Source of the DNA: an uncultured Ruminococcus sp.
GTDB taxonomy: Bacteria; Bacillota; Clostridia; Oscillospirales; Acutalibacteraceae
Direction: 5' to 3'
Assembly: GCA_905233755.1 (NCBI GenBank)
Contig: CAJODM010000002.1
Coordinates: 51,289 to 115,288, forward strand
DNA: 64,000 nucleotides
Shown here: piece after piece, positions 17,721 through 26,170 of the stretch
Layout of the letters: every line of letters begins with the position of its first letter
Numbering within the stretch: the first letter of the stretch is position 1
Position numbers and translations under genes: made by a program
Notes under the pieces: generated by a model
The model's input: only the letters and a program-made list of their open reading frames with translations
Told to the model about the DNA's origin: nothing
The model's database searches: none

Positions 17721-18101
17721 TCAGATCACCCCGAACAGGTGCAGCAAAAGCACGATCACCCCGAGCCCCATCAACACGAGGGAGATAATCCGGCATAGTT
17801 TCAGCGATTTTTCCAGCTTATACCTGTGGATCATCACGTCGGGCGGGAACGGCAGGAAGAAGTACATCACAGAGAGGATCATCAGCGACCCCGCCACGCC
17901 GTATGCGCCGTACTCGGGCAGGAACGAGTAGGCAAAGATACTGATGCCGATCATCATCACAAAGATACCGTTGATAACCGCGAACAGCTTTGAGTACCTG
18001 TCCCGCATCTCATAAAACTGTCGGTTCTTCTGTTCACATTCATCCGAGCAGAACATCTCATGATAAGAGATCTCCTTGCCGCAGTATGGACATTGTTTCA
18101 T
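17721..18101 (-). CDS. Small zinc-ribbon membrane protein
   Basis: 'CPYCGKEISYHEMFCSDEC' then TM segments. Confidence 0.7.
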   Translation of the reverse strand: MKQCPYCGKEISYHEMFCSDECEQKNRQFYEMRDRYSKLFAVINGIFVMMIGISIFAYSFLPEYGAYGVAGSLMILSVMYFFLPFPPDVMIHRYKLEKSLKLCRIISLVLMGLGVIVLLLHLFGVI

Positions 18102-18212
18102 TCTATCACCGTGCTTATTTTAACACTAAATTGACGAGAATGCAAGCCATGGCGATGATTCTTTTTAGGTATTATGTCTAAATTATCAATAAATATTTGT
18201 AGAAAAATCGAA

Positions 18213-18241
18213 TTGAATGCAACAGCCGTTTTTGATATACT
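18213..18241 (+). promoter_or_regulatory. Promoter of the amylase gene
   Basis: TTGAAT-17 nt-TATACT. Confidence 0.6.
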
Positions 18242-18306
18242 GATGGATGTAGAAGAATCAGAATCGCTATTTCTGCGTTTTTGAGAGCGAATCAAGGAGG
18301 ATAACT

Positions 18307-20562
18307 ATGAATTTCAGACGTACATTATCGATCCTGCTTGCGGTGCTGACCGTTGCCGCGTGCGCCGTTGTTGCGGGCACCGCGGTCGCGTCGGGTGCTG
18401 CCGGCGATGCGGCGGCGACCTCCGCCTATCAGGATATGCTCGCCGATGTATCTGCCGACTATGGGCTGGCCGATACCGTGAACGAAGGCACCATCCTGCA
18501 GGCATGGAACTGGTCGTTCTCGAACATCGAGGCGAATCTTGAGAAGATCGCCGACCAGGGATTCACGACGATCCAGGTTTCTCCGCCCAACGTCCTCAAG
18601 GCGGACACCAAGGGCGTTCATGTCCTCGAGAGCAGCAACCAGAACGGCTGGTGGATGTTCTATCAGCCCGCCGGGTTCCAGATCAACGGTTCATCCGACA
18701 ACAACTCGGCGCTCGGCACCAAGTCCGAGTTCGTCTCCATGTGCTCCAAGGCGCACACCCTCGGGCTGAAGGTCATCGTCGATACCGTTATCAACCACAT
18801 GGGGACCAAGGATAACGAGAGCAGCGAGACCTCGACCGACCCGATGGCGCACGTCACCCCCAAGGCACAGACCTATGAGCCCGCCATCTGGAACGCGAAG
18901 GCATTCCATACCCCGTGGGCCGAGATGACCTATAAGGAAGACCCCAACCAGTTCAGCCAGTACGATTCCACCTATGACCTGACCCGCAACTGCACCTCGC
19001 GTCTGCCCGACCTCGATACCGGCTCCTCGATTGTCCAGAGCGCGATCTATGATTATATGGACGAGCTGATCTCCTCCGGCGCCGACGGGTTCCGGTTCGA
19101 TGCGGCAAAGCATATCGAGACCCCCGACGATATCTCGTCACTTAAGTCCGACTTCTGGACCAACACCCTGCAGAAGGTGCGCACGAACCACCCCGAGAGC
19201 GAGGTTTATGCCTATGGCGAGATCCTAAACACCTGCGGCGTCAACCGTCCCTACTCGATGTACACCAAGCTCTTTGACGTGACCGACTCGGGCTCCTACT
19301 GGAGCATCAGCAACGCCGTCAAGGGCTACGGCGGCGACGCGACGCCCTACTATCCCAACTCCAACTTCACCAAGGCGAACACCATCCTCTGGGATGAGTC
19401 CCACGATACCTATATCGACGGCTCCACCACCGATACCACCGTTGCCCAGCGCAACAAGATCTGGGCGCTGTGCGCCGGCAGAGCCGATATCACCACCGTC
19501 TACTTTGCGCGTCCCGACGACTCTACCTCGACTAACGCGTGCTATAACATCCTGCTCGGCGACATCAAGATGACCGCATGGTCGAACGCCGTCACCAAGG
19601 CGATCAACCAGTTCCACAACTACTTCATCGGCACCTCCGAGTACTGCACCGCCGGCTATAACGGCTATGCCTATATCGAGCGCGGCGACTCGGGTGCGAT
19701 GATCGTCCACCTCGGCAACACCGCCGGCGGCAGCGTCACCGTCCCGAACCATACCCTCAAGAACGGCACCTATATCGACGCTATCACCGGCAATACCTTC
19801 ACCGTATCGGGCGGCTATATCCGCGGCACGGTCGGCTCCTCGGGCGTTGCGTGCATCTACTTTGACAACGATACCGTTCCCACCACCCCGACCTCGACCT
19901 ACAGCGACGACGACGTTGTTCCAACCAAGGACGGCTACTACACCGTTCTCTTCTCGAACTCCAAGAACTGGGACGGCTCGCTTTATCTCTACTATTGGAA
20001 CGACAGCGAGAGCCCCGTTTCGTGGCCGGGGGAGACCATGACCTACTATCAGGTGAACGAGTATAACGAGGGCCAGTATATCGGCTATGTTCCGGTAGCT
20101 TACAACCACTTTATCGTCAGCAACGGCAGCTCCCAGACCACCGACGGCACGATCTCCGGTCATACCGGCGCCTATGCGGGCGATGACGACGGCACCGGCA
20201 AGGCGATCATCGGCTACTTCGAGATCATCACCGTCAAGCCAACCCAACAGCCCTCGAGCTCCGCTCAGCCCGAGTCATCCTCTGCAACAGAGCAGGGTCA
20301 GTCGTCTGACTCTCAGCAGGATCAGTCGTCCGGCTCGTCCGATACGTACATGATCGGCGACGCTGACGGCAACGGCGAGATCGAGATCTCTGACGCGACG
20401 ACCGTTCAGCGGCATCTGGCGCGCCTGATCGCCCTTACCGGCAGCGATCTGCTCGCCGCCGACGCCGATGAGAGCGGCGAGGTCGATGTCTCTGATGCGA
20501 CAGCGATCCAGCGCTGGCTTGCGCGCATCGACCGCAACAACCATATCGGCGACACCAAGTAA
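18307..20562 (+). CDS. Secreted GH13 alpha-amylase with a probable starch-binding module and C-terminal type I-like dockerin
   Basis: Signal peptide; GH13 motifs 'VIVDTVINHMG', 'GFRFDAAKHIE', 'YAYGEIL', 'DESHDTY'; Ser/Gln linker; 'GDADGNGEIEISDATTVQRHLARL...ADADESGEVDVSDATAIQRWLARI' (20350-20559). Confidence 0.94.
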   Translation: MNFRRTLSILLAVLTVAACAVVAGTAVASGAAGDAAATSAYQDMLADVSADYGLADTVNEGTILQAWNWSFSNIEANLEKIADQGFTTIQVSPPNVLKADTKGVHVLESSNQNGWWMFYQPAGFQINGSSDNNSALGTKSEFVSMCSKAHTLGLKVIVDTVINHMGTKDNESSETSTDPMAHVTPKAQTYEPAIWNAKAFHTPWAEMTYKEDPNQFSQYDSTYDLTRNCTSRLPDLDTGSSIVQSAIYDYMDELISSGADGFRFDAAKHIETPDDISSLKSDFWTNTLQKVRTNHPESEVYAYGEILNTCGVNRPYSMYTKLFDVTDSGSYWSISNAVKGYGGDATPYYPNSNFTKANTILWDESHDTYIDGSTTDTTVAQRNKIWALCAGRADITTVYFARPDDSTSTNACYNILLGDIKMTAWSNAVTKAINQFHNYFIGTSEYCTAGYNGYAYIERGDSGAMIVHLGNTAGGSVTVPNHTLKNGTYIDAITGNTFTVSGGYIRGTVGSSGVACIYFDNDTVPTTPTSTYSDDDVVPTKDGYYTVLFSNSKNWDGSLYLYYWNDSESPVSWPGETMTYYQVNEYNEGQYIGYVPVAYNHFIVSNGSSQTTDGTISGHTGAYAGDDDGTGKAIIGYFEIITVKPTQQPSSSAQPESSSATEQGQSSDSQQDQSSGSSDTYMIGDADGNGEIEISDATTVQRHLARLIALTGSDLLAADADESGEVDVSDATAIQRWLARIDRNNHIGDTK

Positions 20563-20576
20563 TCATCCTGTCACTT

Positions 20577-20607
20577 TGCGGGCGGTCGTTCGGCTGCCCG
20601 CATTTTT
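20577..20607 (+). terminator. Intrinsic terminator of the amylase gene
   Basis: TGCGGGC-GGTCGTTCGGCT-GCCCGCA-TTTTT. Confidence 0.85.
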
Positions 20608-20633
20608 CTGCCAACAGATATCGGAGCATCCAT

Positions 20634-21239
20634 ATGCATATCCCATCATCCTATACCACCGAGATCGAGGTGCTGACCTTTGACGATGCGCTCGTCTCGA
20701 CCAACGACAGCTTTGACAAGAGCCGGTGGCTGTATGTTCCCGACTTCTACAGCGAGTACCGCTATATCCTCGGTACCCGCGGCGCTCGTCCGCTGATCTG
20801 TATCGGAATCAACCCCTCGACCGCCGCTCCCGACAACCTTGACAACACGTTGAAGTCCGTCGAGCGTATCGCGCTGTATAACGGGTATGACAGCTTTATC
20901 ATGTTCAACGTCTATGCCCAGCGCGCGACCGTCCCCGACGATATGGAGCCCGCGCTCAACCCCCGTATGCACGCCGAGAACATGAAGGCGTTCGACTATA
21001 TCCTCTCTCTGAGCCCGAACCCGGGCATCTGGGCGGCGTGGGGGAACATCATCGAGAAGCGCGCCTACCTGCCCGCGTGCGTGTCCGACATGATCGCGAT
21101 AGGGAAGAGGCACCGCGCTGTCTGGTTCAAGGCGGGGCGGATCTCGGTCAAGGGGCACCCCCACCATCCGCTCTATCTGCGCAGCGATACCCCGCTCGAT
21201 CCGTTCGATATCGAGACGTATATAGATCATTTACGTTGA
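20634..21239 (+). CDS. DUF1643 domain protein
   Basis: 'RPLICIGINPSTAAPDNLDNTLKSVERIA', 'WAAWGNIIEKRAYL'. Confidence 0.85.
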   Translation: MHIPSSYTTEIEVLTFDDALVSTNDSFDKSRWLYVPDFYSEYRYILGTRGARPLICIGINPSTAAPDNLDNTLKSVERIALYNGYDSFIMFNVYAQRATVPDDMEPALNPRMHAENMKAFDYILSLSPNPGIWAAWGNIIEKRAYLPACVSDMIAIGKRHRAVWFKAGRISVKGHPHHPLYLRSDTPLDPFDIETYIDHLR

Positions 21240-21401
21240 TAATATCCGACACAATGTGCAAAAATATCCGGAGCTGCCGTAATCGCTACGACAGCTCCGA
21301 TCCTTTGCCCACCACCGCGCTGTCCGCCTATCGGGATGCACGGTAGTTGTTTATGGCAACACCGCATGATTTGGGTGTGCTGTGCATAGTGCGGTGGTGC
21401 C

Positions 21402-21848
21402 TTATGTTTTTCTCAGCTTTCGAAAGAACGCTGTCAGCAGCGCGCGGCATTCTTCCTCCATCACGCCGCCGGTACAGTCTACCTGAAACCCGCCCTTTAG
21501 ATGCAGCACATCTGTTATTGAGCCACACGCGCCGTTCTTCCTGTCATAGGCGCCGAAGGTGATCCGCGGGATATGCGCGTTGACGATCGCGCCGGCGCAC
21601 ATCGGACACGGCTCGAGCGTGACATACAGCTCACAATCCCACAGCCGCCATCCGCCCAGGGCGGTGCATGCGTTGTGGATCGCCTCGATCTCGGCATGAT
21701 ACAGGGCGTTTCGCCCGATTTCGCGCCGGTTGCGCCCGCGCGCGATGATCTCGCCGTGTCTGACGATCACCGCACCGACCGGAACCTCGCCCTCGTCCGC
21801 TGCGCTTTTTGCAAGGGCAAGCGCCTCTTCCATATATACGTTCATCAT
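21402..21848 (-). CDS. tadA: tRNA-specific adenosine deaminase
   Basis: 'HAEIEAIHNAC', 'LEPCPMCAGAIVNAHI'; start near 21845/21848. Confidence 0.94.
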   Translation of the reverse strand: MMNVYMEEALALAKSAADEGEVPVGAVIVRHGEIIARGRNRREIGRNALYHAEIEAIHNACTALGGWRLWDCELYVTLEPCPMCAGAIVNAHIPRITFGAYDRKNGACGSITDVLHLKGGFQVDCTGGVMEEECRALLTAFFRKLRKT

Positions 21849-22861
21849 ACACCCATAAGGACATAGACCGCGTACACCAGCATCACCGCGGCGAAGGCGA
21901 TGATCCCCGGCGACGAGCATACCGTGCCCAGCTTCTGCCGGTACGCGATCACATTATCCGAGTCGCTGAAGCGCAGCAGCTCGGGCTTTCTGCGCGTGAT
22001 CACGGCGATCAGCACCGCCGACACAAGCACGAGCAGCAGCAGAAGAAGGTTCCAGAACAGGTTCGTCCCGTAGAACGCCCCGTCGCCGTTGTTGCTCAGC
22101 ACATCCAGCAGCACCGACAGCCCGTTGTTGAGGAAGTGGATGATGATCGACGGCAGCAGCGAGTTCGTCTTGACGACGACAAACCCGAACACCAGCCCGC
22201 CGATGAACGCGAACGGTATCTGGACAAAGTTGCCGTGCATCAGCGCGAACAGCCCCGCCGACACCACCACCGCCAGCGCGTCCGAATACTTTCTCAGCGA
22301 GCCGAGGATCACCCCGCGAAAGGCGAACTCCTCCACCAGCGCGGGAATCACCGCCACCGTGAAGAAGTACAGGATGACCGACAAGGGGCTATCGACCGCA
22401 TAGGACATCTCGACCGAGTTGTCCGCGCCGAACATCCCGAACACCGCCGTCACCATATCGGATACGTAGTTTGCCATCAGCGTCACCGTCAGCCCGACGA
22501 TCACAAAGAGCGCGATCGTCCCTGCTGATGTCTTGCAAAACGGGAACAGCGCGGAGAAATCCGCCCGCTTGATGATCGCATATACGAGCGAGACGAAGAA
22601 GAAGATCAGCGTCGATATCAGCCCCGACTCGATCATCGTGCCGAGCGTATCCTCGATCAGCTCGGCGTAGGGTGTGCCGATGCTCCGTACGACGAGCGTG
22701 ACGACGCTGAGCACGATCTCGAGCAGGAATGATATCAGCAGGAATATCCCCATCCCGTTAGCGGTGCGGCGCAGCTCTCTGCGATAGTGATACAGGTTGT
22801 ACTCTTCCTGTGTGTTGAAAACTCTCACAAAAACACTCCGAAAACTTGATGATTCTATCAT
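21845..22861 (-). CDS. CPBP family intramembrane metalloprotease
   Basis: 'EEFAFRGVILGSLRKYS' (EExxxR), 'ALMHGNFVQIPFAFIGGLVFG', 'SLLPSIIIHFLNNG'; exact start uncertain. Confidence 0.85.
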   Translation of the reverse strand: MIESSSFRSVFVRVFNTQEEYNLYHYRRELRRTANGMGIFLLISFLLEIVLSVVTLVVRSIGTPYAELIEDTLGTMIESGLISTLIFFFVSLVYAIIKRADFSALFPFCKTSAGTIALFVIVGLTVTLMANYVSDMVTAVFGMFGADNSVEMSYAVDSPLSVILYFFTVAVIPALVEEFAFRGVILGSLRKYSDALAVVVSAGLFALMHGNFVQIPFAFIGGLVFGFVVVKTNSLLPSIIIHFLNNGLSVLLDVLSNNGDGAFYGTNLFWNLLLLLLVLVSAVLIAVITRRKPELLRFSDSDNVIAYRQKLGTVCSSPGIIAFAAVMLVYAVYVLMGV

Positions 22862-22887
22862 AAACCAAAATATTTCTAAAATAATTC

Positions 22888-22916
22888 TTGACAATCAATA
22901 TAAAAGATATTATAAT
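22888..22916 (+). promoter_or_regulatory. Consensus sigma-A promoter of infC-rpmI-rplT
   Basis: TTGACA-17 nt-TATAAT exact consensus. Confidence 0.92.
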
Positions 22917-23050
22917 GTGTTCGACAACAAAGAAGAGCAGTAGCTCTCACCTGTGGGGTACCGTCTGCACGGGTCGATACGCATAGGGATACCATCGCTA
23001 TGCCGGTATTGTGTACGGACGGGAGCTTTCTGTCCGTTTTTTGTTTACCA
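22917..23050 (+). ncRNA. Structured infC/L20-type leader with intrinsic terminator
   Basis: Position upstream of infC-rpmI-rplT; terminator ACGGAC-GGGAGCTTTCT-GTCCGT-TTTTTG (about 23017-23043) before the RBS. Confidence 0.75.
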
Positions 23051-23069
23051 TTCTTTGGAGGTGCCGGTT

Positions 23070-23591
23070 ATCAGTAAGCAAGAGCTTCAGATCAACGAAG
23101 AAATCAGAGATAAGGAACTGCGTGTCGTCGCTGCCGACGGGACTCAGCTGGGGATCATGTCCTCTGCCGATGCGTTGCATCTCGCCGAGGAGAAGGACCT
23201 CGATCTCGTGAAGATTGCGCCCAAGGCGACGCCCCCCGTGTGCAAGATCATGGACTACGGCAAGTATCGCTTCGAGCAGTCCAAGCGCGAGAAAGAGGCG
23301 CGCAAGAACCAGCATACCGTCGAGGTCAAGGAGATCAAGCTGTCGCTGAATATCGACACCCATGACTTCAACACCAAGCTCAAGAACGCGCAGAAGTTCT
23401 TTGCCCACGGCGATAAGGTGAAGGTATCGATTCGTTTTCGCGGACGCGAGATGGGCCACTCCGAGTACGGCTACGAGACCATGAAGCGGTTCTCCGACGC
23501 CTGTGCCGATGTCGCCAACATCGAGCGCGCCCCGAAGCTCGAAGGTCGTCAGATGCTGATGTTCCTGGCGCCAAAACCCCAGAAGCAGTAA
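23070..23591 (+). CDS. infC: Translation initiation factor IF-3, predicted ATC start
   Basis: 'QINEEIRDKELRVVAADGTQLGIM', 'FRGREMGH'; GGAGGT 7 nt before ATC at 23070; upstream ORF extension lies in the leader. Confidence 0.92.
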   Translation: MSKQELQINEEIRDKELRVVAADGTQLGIMSSADALHLAEEKDLDLVKIAPKATPPVCKIMDYGKYRFEQSKREKEARKNQHTVEVKEIKLSLNIDTHDFNTKLKNAQKFFAHGDKVKVSIRFRGREMGHSEYGYETMKRFSDACADVANIERAPKLEGRQMLMFLAPKPQKQ

Positions 23592-23611
23592 CATAAAGGA
23601 GGATATTCATT

Positions 23612-23809
23612 ATGCCTAAGATCAAAACTCACAGCGGCGCGAAGAAGCGCTTCAAACTCTCCAAGAACGGCAAGGTCATCCGCGGCCACGCCAACAAGAG
23701 CCACATCCTGAACAAGAAGACCACCAAGCGCAAGAGAGGCCTGCGCCAGACGGTCGTCGCCGACAAGACGAACGTAGCCCAGGTAAAGCGTCTGATCCCC
23801 TACAAGTAA
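23612..23809 (+). CDS. rpmI: Ribosomal protein bL35
   Basis: '[21 protein letters not shown]'. Confidence 0.98.
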   Translation: MPKIKTHSGAKKRFKLSKNGKVIRGHANKSHILNKKTTKRKRGLRQTVVADKTNVAQVKRLIPYK

Positions 23810-23851
23810 GCGGGCGCATCCTATAAAGAGATTATACGGAGGTAATGATAA

Positions 23852-24202
23852 ATGGCACGTATTAAAGGCGCGATGATGACGCGCAAGAGAAGAAAGAAAG
23901 TATTAAAGCTCGCCAAGGGCTACTACGGCGCGAAGAGCAAGCATTTCAAGATGGCCAAGCAGGCCGTCATGAAGAGCGGCAACTATGCCTATATCGGCAG
24001 AAAGCAGAAGAAGAGAGATTTTCGCCGGCTGTGGATCACCCGTATCTCCGCCGCCTGTAAGGCGAACGGCACCAACTACTCGACCTTCATGAACGACCTG
24101 AAGAAAGCCGGCATCACCCTGAACCGCAAGGTGCTCTCCGAGATCGCGATCGCGAACCCCGCCGCTTTCACCTCGCTGGTCGAGCAGGTCAGGAACAGCT
24201 AG
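23852..24202 (+). CDS. rplT: Ribosomal protein bL20
   Basis: '[30 protein letters not shown]'. Confidence 0.98.
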   Translation: MARIKGAMMTRKRRKKVLKLAKGYYGAKSKHFKMAKQAVMKSGNYAYIGRKQKKRDFRRLWITRISAACKANGTNYSTFMNDLKKAGITLNRKVLSEIAIANPAAFTSLVEQVRNS

Positions 24203-24219
24203 TTTAATAATCTATAATT

Positions 24220-24251
24220 GCGTTTGGAGGTTTCCAAACGCTTTTATATTT
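24220..24251 (+). terminator. Intrinsic terminator of infC-rpmI-rplT
   Basis: GCGTTTGG-AGGTTT-CCAAACGC-TTTTATATTT. Confidence 0.8.
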
Positions 24252-24265
24252 GATCGGGAAGAACG

Positions 24266-25048
24266 ATGGAACGAATTATATCCAAAGAGAACAAGCGATT
24301 GAAGTATATCACAAAGCTTATGTCCTCTGCTGCGTTTCGGCGGCAGGAGGGCGCCTTTGTGTGCGAGGGGATGCGCCTGTGCGCCGACGCGCTGCGCTCG
24401 TCGGCGGTGGTGACCTTCGCGGTGTTCTCCGACAGCTTTCTGGAGCGGCACGCGGATTTTGCCGCTCGCGCTGCGAGTGCCGCCGCCGATGCGTGCGTGG
24501 TGCCCGACCGCCTATTTAGTGGTCTGTCGGATGTGACAACACCACAGGGAGTGCTTTTTGTCACAAAAGGGCTTGACAAACCGGTTCACTTTGATAAAAT
24601 AAAACAGAATGGAAAAGTATTGGCACTCGACTGTGTGCAGGATCCCTCCAACCTCGGAGCGGTGCTGCGTACAGCCGAGGCGTTCGCGTTCGACCTTGTG
24701 GTGCTCTGCGGATGCTGTGACATCTACTCGCCCAAGGTGCTGCGCGCATCCATGGGCGCGGTGTTCCGCACGCCGTTTCTGGTCGTTGATGACCTGTGCT
24801 CGTTTATCGACGGCTTCAACGCGTACGGCAACAGCTTTGCCGCCATGCTCGATCGCGAGGCGATCGCGCTTACGGACGCCGACTTCTCCGCCCCGTCGCT
24901 GTGTGTGGTCGGGAACGAGGGACGCGGGATATCGCCCGACATCGCCGATACCTGTACCTATCGACTGTATATACCGATGAAGGGGGACGCCGAGAGCCTG
25001 AACGCATCGGTCGCTGCCTCGATCATCATGTGGGAAATGATCCAATGA
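24266..25048 (+). CDS. TrmH/SpoU family RNA methyltransferase
   Basis: 'LDCVQDPSNLGAVLRTAEAF', 'VVGNEGRGISPDI', 'IPMKGDAESLNASVAASI'. Confidence 0.93.
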   Translation: MERIISKENKRLKYITKLMSSAAFRRQEGAFVCEGMRLCADALRSSAVVTFAVFSDSFLERHADFAARAASAAADACVVPDRLFSGLSDVTTPQGVLFVTKGLDKPVHFDKIKQNGKVLALDCVQDPSNLGAVLRTAEAFAFDLVVLCGCCDIYSPKVLRASMGAVFRTPFLVVDDLCSFIDGFNAYGNSFAAMLDREAIALTDADFSAPSLCVVGNEGRGISPDIADTCTYRLYIPMKGDAESLNASVAASIIMWEMIQ

Positions 25049-26151
25049 CGAATGCCGCTAAATACTATATCTGGCTGACCATCGCCCTCGGGTACAACAC
25101 CCCCAAGCTCAAGGCGCTGTCTGAGCTCTACCCCGATATTGCCGCGTTCTATGAGGCGGGCGAGATGGAGTGGCGGCTCTCCGGGGTGCTCAGGAGCCGG
25201 GATATCGAGGCGATGCTCTCGACCCCGCTGTCGGCTGCGCTGTCGGTGATCGCCGACTGCAACCGGCTGGGGTACACCGTCATCTCGTTCGGCGATCCCG
25301 ACTATCCGCGGCGGCTGTATGAGATATATGCTCCGCCTGCTGTGCTGTATGTATGGGGACGGCTGCCGGATCCCGATCGGCTGACGCTCTCGATGGTCGG
25401 TACCCGCTCTGCCACCCGATACGGCAAGCAGGTCGCCTACTCGATCGCCGCGTCGATCGCGTCGCTCGGCGGCGTTGTCGTCAGCGGCGGCGCTGTCGGC
25501 ATCGACACCATGGCGCATACCGGCGCTGTCGAAGCGGGCGGCAAGAGCATCTGTGTGCTTGGCTGCGGGCTGCACTACCGCTATCTGATGCAGAACTTCG
25601 AGCTGCGCCGCTCGGTCGCGTCGTCGGGTGCTGTCATATCCGAGTACCCGCCCGACTTCCCGTCCGGCAAGTTCACCTTCCCGAACCGGAACCGCATCAT
25701 CTCGGGGCTGTCTGACGGCGTCATCGTGGTCGAGGCGGGCAGCAAGAGCGGCTCGCTCATCACCGCCTCGTGTGCGCTGGAGCAGGATCGCGACGTGTTC
25801 GCCGTGATGGGGAACATCACCTCGCCCTACTCCGAGGGCACTAACCGGCTGATCAAGGACGGCGCCGTACCGGTGACCGATATCTCGGATATCCTGCAGT
25901 GCTATCCCCAGTATCGGGTGTCGAACGCCGCGTCATCGCTGGTCGAGCCCGTGCCGGAGCATCGGGAGGATCTCGATGTGTCCGACGACGCTATGGCGGT
26001 CTATCGCGTCATCACCGCCGAGCCGATCCATATCGATACCGTCACATCCCTGTGCGGGATGCCCGTCAGCCGTGTGCTGTGCGCGCTGACAGAGCTGGAG
26101 CTCTGCGGCGCGGTCGCGGGCGAACCCGGACGGATGTATAAGCTACTATAA
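25045..26151 (+). CDS. dprA: DNA processing protein DprA
   Basis: 'SMVGTRSATRYGKQVAYSIAA', 'VSGGAVGIDTMAHTGA', 'FPNRNRIISGLSDGVIVVEAGSKSGSLITA'; start at 25045. Confidence 0.95.
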   Translation: MTNAAKYYIWLTIALGYNTPKLKALSELYPDIAAFYEAGEMEWRLSGVLRSRDIEAMLSTPLSAALSVIADCNRLGYTVISFGDPDYPRRLYEIYAPPAVLYVWGRLPDPDRLTLSMVGTRSATRYGKQVAYSIAASIASLGGVVVSGGAVGIDTMAHTGAVEAGGKSICVLGCGLHYRYLMQNFELRRSVASSGAVISEYPPDFPSGKFTFPNRNRIISGLSDGVIVVEAGSKSGSLITASCALEQDRDVFAVMGNITSPYSEGTNRLIKDGAVPVTDISDILQCYPQYRVSNAASSLVEPVPEHREDLDVSDDAMAVYRVITAEPIHIDTVTSLCGMPVSRVLCALTELELCGAVAGEPGRMYKLL

Positions 26152-26170
26152 CTATTGGAGGACTATATTC

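Noticed and set aside
21355-21401. Imperfect 12-bp inverted repeat (GGCAACACCGCA / TGCGGTGGTGCC) after tadA
   Set aside because: One mismatch, 23-nt loop and no T-tract; likely an ordinary weak 3' structure.
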